The notes under the pieces: model-generated | What the model saw: the letters and a program-made list of their open reading frames with translations, nothing else | Databases searched by the model: none | What the model was told of the DNA's origin: nothing | Translations under genes and position numbers: made by a program | Part shown: positions 56,276-64,000 of the stretch, in pieces | Layout of the letters: every line of letters starts with the position of its first letter | Numbering within the stretch: position 1 is the first letter of the stretch | DNA from: Isoperla grammatica | Taxonomy: Eukaryota > Arthropoda > Insecta > Plecoptera > Perlodidae | DNA: 64,000 nucleotides | Direction: 5' to 3' | Assembly (NCBI GenBank): GCA_945910005.1 | Contig: OX246747.1 | Coordinates: 3,458,670 to 3,522,669, forward strand

Positions 56276-57434
56276 ATATTTATGTAAATGCATTATTATA
56301 ATTTAATTTACTTGAAAATAAAAACTCTGTTTTTGTATCTATTTTGAATTGATTTTAACATGTTGTTTTGTTGTATAGTTAAACATACTAAAGTAGAAAA
56401 TTCAAGTATAGTTCCATTCCATATTTTGTTTTGCTAATTGTAATCAAATGTTCCGTTTTGTTATATGTTCCCATCATTATTTTGCTTATTGTAAGTGCAT
56501 GCTTCGCAATTTTGTGACGGTCTATACGTATTATATCTTTTATTATAATTCCCACAGTTCCCACACACATCAGCCAAGTCTTGGCTTTGTAGGCTCTAGG
56601 AGTCTTCTTTTTGATATTTTTTTAAGTTTAACATGTATTATGTATATGTATGCCTATAACTATTAATAAATGGAATTTAAGAAATAAAATAACATTAGAA
56701 ATATATACACGCTTATATAGTAAAAATCGGTTCACAGTTAGGTGTACCTACGTCTTCTTGTCAGCACTATTGATAAAGTATCCTCCACTTTGAAAATCTG
56801 TGGCAGGATTCACAACAGGTCTTTAATTCGGCTGTACTGGTTCTAACCTTAGGACAGAAGGGCGGTATGCAGAGTAGTGTCAAGTGAAGTGCAGGATTTG
56901 TTGCTATGGAAGTGTTTTATTACATGCTACTTTCCATAAGAAAACACAAATTCCACAGCAACCATAAACAAATCACATATTAACTCGACTGTGCATTCAG
57001 CCCTACGGCACGTTATTGGCTGAAACGGACCTGCACATAGCTTCGACTCGACGTTGCTATGAAATTCTAGGATCTAACAAAAAATTGAGACCAAAATTTA
57101 GGCCCAATCTGAGCGGGTATTCTCTTTCCTCAAAGATGGTGACGATGCGCATTGACTTCTTTACAGTGTGAACATAACTAGATATTGTTGTCTTACCACC
57201 AAACGCACGTTTGTATGTTCTAAAATTGAAGAGGTATTAGGAAACAAAACCTTTATAATTAAAAACACAGGCTTGCAACATTTCAAGTTCACTGTGATTT
57301 TCACGAAAGTAGCTATCAATTTGGCTGTGTCGTAAGCTTTACACTGAATTATAGTAGCACATATGGTACAGTAGACTTAGGACCTGACCTAAGATAAGAT
57401 CTCTTGTGAATCTTGGCCCCCGAACTTGATTGAG
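56276..57434. other. Spacer between B and C without counterpart between A and B
   Basis: About 1.15 kb of AT-rich DNA. Small open frames here have no recognisable product, and no repeat was identified. Confidence 0.5.
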
Positions 57435-57865
57435 TCTTAGTCTTGTCTTATTGCCCGAACTAAACAGCGGAAACCGAAGTGTTGAAAGCTCGTAGTGTCG
57501 AGTCACTTTACCATCGTGTTAAGTGTGTTCAATATATTGTTAGCAGTATTCATAAAGTCTCCCCCACCGTGAACACCTGAACTTGATTAAGTCGAGAGTC
57601 TTATTGCCCGAACTGAACAGCGGCAACCGAAGTGTTGAAACCTCGTAGTGCCGAGTCACTTTACCATCGTGTTAAGTGTGTTCACCATATTGTAAGCAGT
57701 ATTCATAAAGTCTCCCCCGCCGTGAACATTTGAACTTGTTTGTGAAATTGAGTCTTATTGCCCGAACTGAACAGTGGCAACCGTAATGTTAAAACCTCGT
57801 AGTGTCGAGTCACTTTACCATCGTGTTTAGTGTGTTCACCATCTTGTAAGCAGTATTCATCACCT
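57435..57865. repeat. 153-bp tandem repeat between copies B and C, three copies
   Basis: Units at 57,453, 57,606 and 57,760, spaced 153-154 bp, the same family and copy number as 24,125-24,555. Confidence 0.9.
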
Positions 57866-57920
57866 ACAAGAAACAAGAAAACACTTCATCATCAAGTGTA
57901 GCTTGTAAATATTTCATCAA

Positions 57921-57973
57921 ACGCGCACTGTATCGTATACAGACAATAGGGAGTATTCATGTGACGTCACAAA
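57921..57973. repeat. Single copy of the 51-bp satellite unit downstream of OR copy C
   Basis: About 90% match to one unit: ACGCGCACTGTATCGTATAC, AGACAATAGGGAGTATTC, then ATGTGACGTCACAA with the CRE intact and the E-box changed to CATGTG. Its right flank GGCCATTTTGATG is the same as the flank at the end of the big array (11,787). Confidence 0.9.
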
Positions 57974-58799
57974 GGCCATTTTGATGGGAACCTATACAGT
58001 AGTACTAAAACAAGTTTTAACAACTTTAGGAATGTAAGTTGACATTTTAGCTGTCAATACAAGACGAATGTGATTACGGGGAAATATGACAGTTTGAACG
58101 CGTAATAATCCCCTGATAAATTTTACGATAATTATTATTCCATATGCATGTAAACGATTAAAAGAGAATTCGAGATAAAAGAAATTATTTATGTTGCTTT
58201 GAACTCATATTAGCAAACCAAAGTTAGGACAGTACGATTTGCACCGAATGCCATCTTAAACCTAGTAACAATGAACAGCTACCCATCCCATCAACTGCCT
58301 TTATGGCCTCTAGTAGGCCTATGGTCGCAATACGCTCTACGTGAATACACAATATATGGAGTAAAGAAGAAGTTCTATTTTAACAACGAAATATCAAAAA
58401 CGTGCACTTGAATGTTCCTGAAATATTTCAGATTGACCACCAAATGGCCAGAACAATTAATGTGCGGTCAATAGAAGGTTCCTGTACAAACATTCGTAAG
58501 GGTTCGCGCATTAATAAAGCTGGTAACCCGCTTATTGTTAACCGGCGCGGGAGAACAGGTTATTTCATTGAGGAAAACGGAGCGCTGGCAAATCTAACCT
58601 GATATTTTTGTTCATAGCTGCTATTATGAGCATGGTATAGTTGTCCCAAGACAATCAGCGATTGGCATTTGCGCAAGCTGGTCTCGAGCAGTTCGCCGAT
58701 TGGCTACGAGCTCATTGCCCTCTGACGAAAGCATCCGTATAAGGTGGTCTTGGGTCAAGTATAACATTCTTGATGTAGTTCAGCGCAGGTGGCCTGATC
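57974..58799. other. 3' flank of OR copy C
   Basis: Aligns with 11,788-12,388 (copy A) and, from about 58,225, with the flank of copy B. No gene seen. Confidence 0.65.
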
Positions 58800-59006
58800 T
58801 CACTGTGTGCGCACCCTAACTGTGATCCCACTTCTGATGACGTCACTGACCTGAGCGAAGTTTCTGCGTGAAAGAGGGTCGAGCCCCGTCGGTTTCACGT
58901 TAAGAGGGACGTTGGCTCGACTCATGATGACGAGCATGGACTTCTTGAAGCTCGGCGAGGCTCCGGTCCAGTCGCTGTTGTACATCGATACGCAGACAGC
59001 GTCGTG
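58800..59006 (-). CDS. Insect odorant receptor, OR copy C, last exon only
   Basis: 207 nt, acceptor TTTATCCAG/CAC at 59,007, 68 codons and TGA at 58,800-58,802. It encodes HDAVCVSMYNSDW, SFKK, MSRANVP, LNVKPTGLDPLSRRNF and TVRVRTQ, the OR C-terminal signature. The A/B exon 5 equivalent is not in the window; intron sequence at 63,900-64,000 matches 14,840-14,925 of copy A, so exon 5 should begin about 0.2 kb to the right. Whether the rest of the gene is intact cannot be seen. Confidence 0.82.
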   Translation of the reverse strand, partial: HDAVCVSMYNSDWTGASPSFKKSMLVIMSRANVPLNVKPTGLDPLSRRNFAQVSDVIRSGITVRVRTQ

Positions 59007-59478
59007 CTGGATAAATAAATACAATACACTCCTAACCAAGATCGTCGACATCGTATTCGTAATCGGGATCGCAATCGTACTGTTTCATGGTTCAGCCCTA
59101 GTCTAAGACGGCTCCCCCTATCGCTCCTACTGAGCACCAATTCGGTTTTCATCTCGTTTTCACAATGACTCGATTGTAGCAGATTCAACCCCCATTCAAC
59201 CCTACACTAATTCTTAATACCACTTTGGCAATCGGGCTTATGCGTCTTTATCTTTGTATTCCTTCATCTGGTCTAGAGGAGCCCGGAAGAGCGTTCCAGC
59301 AAATTTCAATGTTGAACTATTGCATCTAGTAAGTTAGTAAGCACGTTTCTCAAGCTAAACAGTTAGTTGAACAACGCAATAAAAAGCATGCAAGTTAATT
59401 CTTTCACGACTTTGGGATTTTGATTGCAGTTCGTATATACCTACAATATTTTTTACAAGATTCAAGTTAAAAATTGTC

Positions 59479-62400
59479 AAGAGATAGCGTTACTGTCGCC
59501 GCGACAAGTGTATGATGGCAGCTACGATGAGGTCGGTAAGTAAACTCAACATAGCTACTAGTTGCGTAACACACAAGAGATAGCGTTACTGTCGCCGCGA
59601 CAAGTGTATGATGGCAGCTACGATGAGGTCGGTAAGTAAACTCAACATAGCTACTAGTTGCGAAACACACAAGAGATAGCGTTACTGTCGCCGCGACAAG
59701 TGTATGATGGCAGCTACGATGAGGTCGGTAAGTCAACTCAACATAGCTACTAGTTGCGAAACACACAAGAGATAGCGTTACTGTCGCCGCGACAAGTGTA
59801 TGATGGCAGCTACGATGAGGTCGGTAAGTAAACTCAACATAGCTACTAGTTGCGAAACACACAAGAGATAGCGTTACTGTCGCCGCGACAAGTGTATGAT
59901 GGCAGCTACGATGAGGTCGGTAAGTCAACTCAACATAGCTACTAGTTGCGTAACACACAAGAGATAGCGTTACTGTCGCCGCGACAAGTGTATGATGGCA
60001 GCTACGATGAGGTCGGTAAGTCAACTCAACATAGCTACTAGTTGCGTAACACACAAGAGATAGCGTTACTGTCGCCGCGACCAGTGTATGATGGCAGCTA
60101 CGATGAGGTCGGTAAGTCAACTCAACATAGCTACTAGTTGCGAAACACACAAGAGATAGCGTTACTGTCGCCGCGACAAGTGTATGATGGCAGCTACGAT
60201 GAGGTCGGTAAGTCAACTCAACATAGCTACTAGTTGCGAAACACACAAGAGATAGCGTTACTGTCGCCGCGACCAGTGTATGATGGCAGCTACGATGAGG
60301 TCGGTAAGTCAACTCAACATAGCTACTAGTTGCGTAACACACAAGAGATAGCATTACTGTCGCCGCGACCAGTGTATGATGGCAGCTACGATGAGGTCGG
60401 TAAGTCAACTCAACATAGCTACTAGTTGCGTAACACACAAGAGATAGCATTACTGTCGCCGCGACAAGTGTATGATGGCAGCTACGATGAGGTCGGTAAG
60501 TCAACTCAACATAGCTACTAGTTGCGTAACACACAAGAGATAGCATTACTGTCGCCGCGACAAGTGTATGATGGCAGCTACGATGAGGTCGGTAAGTCAA
60601 CTCAACATAGCTACTAGTTGCGTAACACACAAGAGATAGCATTACTGTCGCCGCGACAAGTGTATGATGGCAGCTACGATGAGTTCGGTAAGTCAACTCA
60701 ACATAGCTACTAGTTGCGAAACACACAAGAGATAGCGTTACTGTCGCCGCGACAAGTGTATGATGGCAGCTACGATGAGGTCGGTAAGTCAACTCAACAT
60801 AGCTACTAGTTGCGAAACACACAAGAGATAGCGTTACTGTCGCCGCGACAAGTGTATGATGGCAGCTACGATGAGGTCGGTAAGTAAACTCAACATAGCT
60901 ACTAGTTGCGTAACACACAAGAGATAGCGTTACTGTCGCCGCGACAAGTGTATGATGGCAGCTACGATGAGGTCGGTAAGTCAACTCAACATAGCTACTA
61001 GTTGCGAAACACACAAGAGATAGCGTTACTGTCGCCGCGACAAGTGTATGATGGCAGCTACGATGAGGTCGGTAAGTCAACTCAACATAGCTACTAGTTG
61101 CGAAACACACAAGAGATAGCGTTACTGTCGCCGCGACAAGTGTATGATGGCAGCTACGATGAGGTCGGTAAGTAAACTCAACATAGCTACTAGTTGCGTA
61201 ACACACAAGAGATAGCGTTACTGTCGCCGCGACAAGTGTATGATGGCAGCTACGATGAGGTCGGTAAGTCAACTCAACATAGCTACTAGTTGCGAAACAC
61301 ACAAGAGATAGCGTTACTGTCGCCGCGACAAGTGTATGATGGCAGCTACGATGAGGTCGGTAAGTAAACTCAACATAGCTACTAGTTGCGTAACACACAA
61401 GAGATAGCGTTACTGTCGCCGCGACAAGTGTATGATGGCAGCTACGATGAGGTCGGTAAGTCAACTCAACATAGCTACTAGTTGCGAAACACACAAGAGA
61501 TAGCGTTACTGTCGCCGCGACAAGTGTATGATGGCAGCTACGATGAGGTCGGTGAGGCAACTCAACATAGCTACTAGTTGCGTAACACACAAGAGATAGC
61601 GTTACTGTCGCCGCGACAAGTGTATGATGGCAGCTACGATGAGGTCGGTAAGTCAACTCAACATAGCTACTAGTTGCGTAACACACAAGAGATAGCGTTA
61701 CTGTCGCCGCGACAAGTGTATGATGGCAGCTACGATGAGGTCGGTAAGTCAACTCAACATAGCTACTAGTTGCGTAACACACAAGAGATAGCGTTACTGT
61801 CGCCGCGACAAGTGTATGATGGCAGCTACGATGAGGTCGGTAAGTAAACTCAACATAGCTACTAGTTGCGAAACACACAAGAGATAGCGTTACTGTCGCC
61901 GCGACAAGTGTATGATGGCAGCTACGATGAGGTCGGTAAGTCAACTCAACATAGCTACTAGTTGCGTAACACACAAGAGATAGCGTTACTGTCGCCGCGA
62001 CCAGTGTATGATGGCAGCTACGATGAGGTCGGTAAGTCAACTCAACATAGCTACTAGTTGCGTAACACACAAGAGATAGCATTACTGTCGCCGCGACAAG
62101 TGTATGATGGCAGCTACGATGAGGTCGGTAAGTCAACTCAACATAGCTACTAGTTGCGTAACACACAAGAGATAGCGTTACTGTCGCCGCGACAAGTGTA
62201 TGATGGCAGCTACGATGAGGTCGGTAAGTCAACTCAACATAGCTACTAGTTGCGTAACACACAAGAGATAGCGTTACTGTCGCCGCGACAAGTGTATGAT
62301 GGCAGCTACGATGAGGTCGGTGAGGCAACTCAACATAGCTACTAGTTGCGTAACACACAAGAGATAGCATTACTGTCGCCGCGACAAGTGTATGATGGCA

Positions 62401-62644
62401 GCTACGATGAGTTCGGTAAGTCAACTCAACATAGCTACTAGTTGCGTAACACACAAGAGATAGCGTTACTGTCGCCGCGACAAGTGTATGATGGCAGCTA
62501 CGATGAGGTCGGTAAGTCAACTCAACATAGCTACTAGTTGCGAAACACACAAGAGATAGCATTACTGTCGCCGCGACAAGTGTATGATGGCAGCTACGAT
62601 GAGGTCGGTAAGTAAACTCAACATAGCTACTAGTTGCGAAACAA
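59479..62644. repeat. 96-bp minisatellite, 33 copies, in intron 5 of OR copy C
   Basis: Very uniform head-to-tail units with GAGATAGCGTTACTGTCG, CGCGACAAGTGTATGATGG and GGTCGGTAAGTCAACTC. A 1,031-codon frame is open on the minus strand because 96 is 32 codons. Recurrent variants are mostly amino-acid changing (Tyr/Phe, Leu/Phe, Thr/Met, Pro/Thr), which argues against selection on a protein. Introns 5 of copies A and B lack the unit. Confidence 0.96.
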
Positions 62645-63897
62645 CAGTTATTATATTAAAATCTAAGCAGCCAGTACTGTCGATACCTATGTACATGAAA
62701 GCCAATACCAATGTAGAAGACTTGTGAGCAATTGTTTTACAATTACATCCATAAATAACGATTTGTTTTACAAATACAACATTGGATTTGTAGTCTCAAC
62801 GTGCGGTTAGGCTGTGAAAATACGCACCTTGCATTTTAGTGCATGTTATGAATTGGCGTTCAGGGCACTTTCTATCTAGAAACTTTATTTTGTTATTGTC
62901 TATAAAGGCTGTTACGCATGTTTGGAGAACTCTCTAACAAATCCGATCTGTAGTTTTTCACCAATTGAGTCTAAGAAAACAAACAAATTTCTAGAGTTGT
63001 CCATCTCCGATGCGTGAATTGTCATAATACGTTTACAATATTGCATATTATTTAAAACCATCTTTACAACAATCATTGATGTGTGACCTTAACATTTTCT
63101 CATATTAGTGAAACCATAAAAATCAATACAATTACGACTTTATCGTGGTAAGTGAAAATGTGTACCATACGTTAAGTCCATTGCGGGTAAAGAACGATCC
63201 CAGGTATCAAGAAATTTCCCCTCCTTGCTTCTACAACCACTCAGATCAAGTGAGAGTGCTCGCGAGGCGTTGGAATGCGTAGACCATATGACCCATTCAT
63301 CTAGTGTCGTTAAGAATGCAATTATTTGATGTAGTTTAAATGTTATAATTTTTCATTTATTGTCATGCAGATATATGGAATAATCACGTAAAGCTAATAT
63401 AAAATGACCCGTGTGTTTTAAAAATAGCATGAAAACTGCCATAATTAAGCAATTTGTAACTTTATGGTTACGGTCAGAATAATCACGTAAAACGGCAGTT
63501 GTCAAGCTATTTTAGAAATACAAAGTATATTTTATATTAACTAGCGCGTTGCGAACCTTGACAACAGCCTCGCACTAGCGCTTCTAGCTTTGTCCGCATG
63601 GAGCGTGTTGTTTCTTTTTAAAAGCAATATTTGCTTTAAAAAAAAATTCTCGCAGCCCCACATAACAATTGGTTTTAGAAGACCTAAGCCAGTGATGTGG
63701 TATGGCTGACTATGTGTAAACACTTGTGTAAAATCGCAATGCACACGCAACTTGAATCAGCAGTGACAATAGTAATCGTCAACTTACTTGTCCCAAACTT
63801 TCCTTGATGTTCAAATCGTGCAACATTTCTAGAACCTAGCGTCTCCTGTTCGGTTTGGGTTGTACATTAGTTGTATAGAATTCTATTGGTGATGGCG

Positions 63898-63932
63898 GGT
63901 GTGGGGGTGTGGGGGTGTGGGGGGGGGGGGAG
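63898..63932 (+). repeat. G-rich run in intron 5 of copy C
   Basis: Repeated GTGGGGGT and then G13. A G18 run lies in the matching place of copy B (28,453-28,470); copy A has none. Confidence 0.85.
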
Positions 63933-64000
63933 GGCAACCAATATCCCTTAAATATTTTCTTGGTCATCGTGGTTCTGGTACATTCACTTCGATGTTAATA

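Larger units (their letters stand above)
59007..64000 (-). other. Intron 5 of OR copy C (continues past the window)
   Basis: At least 5 kb. From exon 6: DNA shared with A and B, the 96-bp array, about 1 kb of C-specific AT-rich DNA (62,645-63,660), shared DNA again (63,690-63,880), and a G-rich run (63,898-63,932). Confidence 0.75.

Noticed and set aside
56388..56666. Short frames in the B-C spacer
   Set aside because: Under 75 codons, AT-rich, overlapping on both strands and without recognisable features.
59467..62562. 1,031-codon minus-strand frame with 32-residue repeats
   Set aside because: Open only because the unit is 96 bp. Most unit-to-unit changes alter the residue, and it lies in an intron of OR copy C on the same strand.

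Overview
The window is eukaryotic nuclear DNA, most likely from an insect. Short exons with GT/AG boundaries can be assembled on the minus strand into paralogous members of the insect odorant receptor family (OR, 7tm_6). Supporting features are a WYPW loop motif ahead of TM4 and a C-terminal exon with the YNSDW...FKK...RA..P...G..PLS..F pattern. ORs are known only from insects, but the order cannot be read from the sequence. A run of exactly 200 N at 41,038-41,237 is the usual placeholder of a scaffolded assembly.

Layout: three tandem OR copies all lie on the minus strand. Copy A (12,389-22,714) is a pseudogene with three in-frame stops. Copy B (25,704-54,684) has six exons that splice in frame into a 720-codon receptor. 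Copy C has only its last exon in the window (58,800-59,006); its exon 5 should lie about 0.2 kb past the right edge. The copies share introns and intergenic DNA, so the repeating segment is the OR gene plus flanks.

Most of the window is tandem repeat. At least eight unrelated repeat families sit at defined places in the OR unit, and different copies have expanded different ones: a 51-bp satellite downstream of A (1-11,787, about 231 copies, with an E-box/CRE core and a single-copy relative downstream of C); a 46-bp repeat in intron 4 that carries a 3' splice-site sequence (5 copies in A, about 27 in B); a 141-bp coding repeat in exon 3 (2 in A, 5 in B); a hexamer/octamer tract beside the intron 1 acceptor (107 bp in A, about 16 kb in B); a 96-bp repeat in intron 5 of C (33 copies); a 105-bp repeat in intron 2 of A (5, against 1 in B); a roughly 150-bp repeat in intron 4 of B; and 115-bp and 153-bp repeats between the genes.

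Mobile elements are present as fragments: a LINE endonuclease piece and a putative solo LTR in A, and a TIR element, an AAAT-tailed insertion and AATC-tailed retroposon pieces in B. The very long open frames across the satellites are by-products of units whose length is a multiple of 3 (or, for the octamer, of a stop-free purine strand) and are not treated as genes. No rRNA, tRNA or CRISPR array was found.
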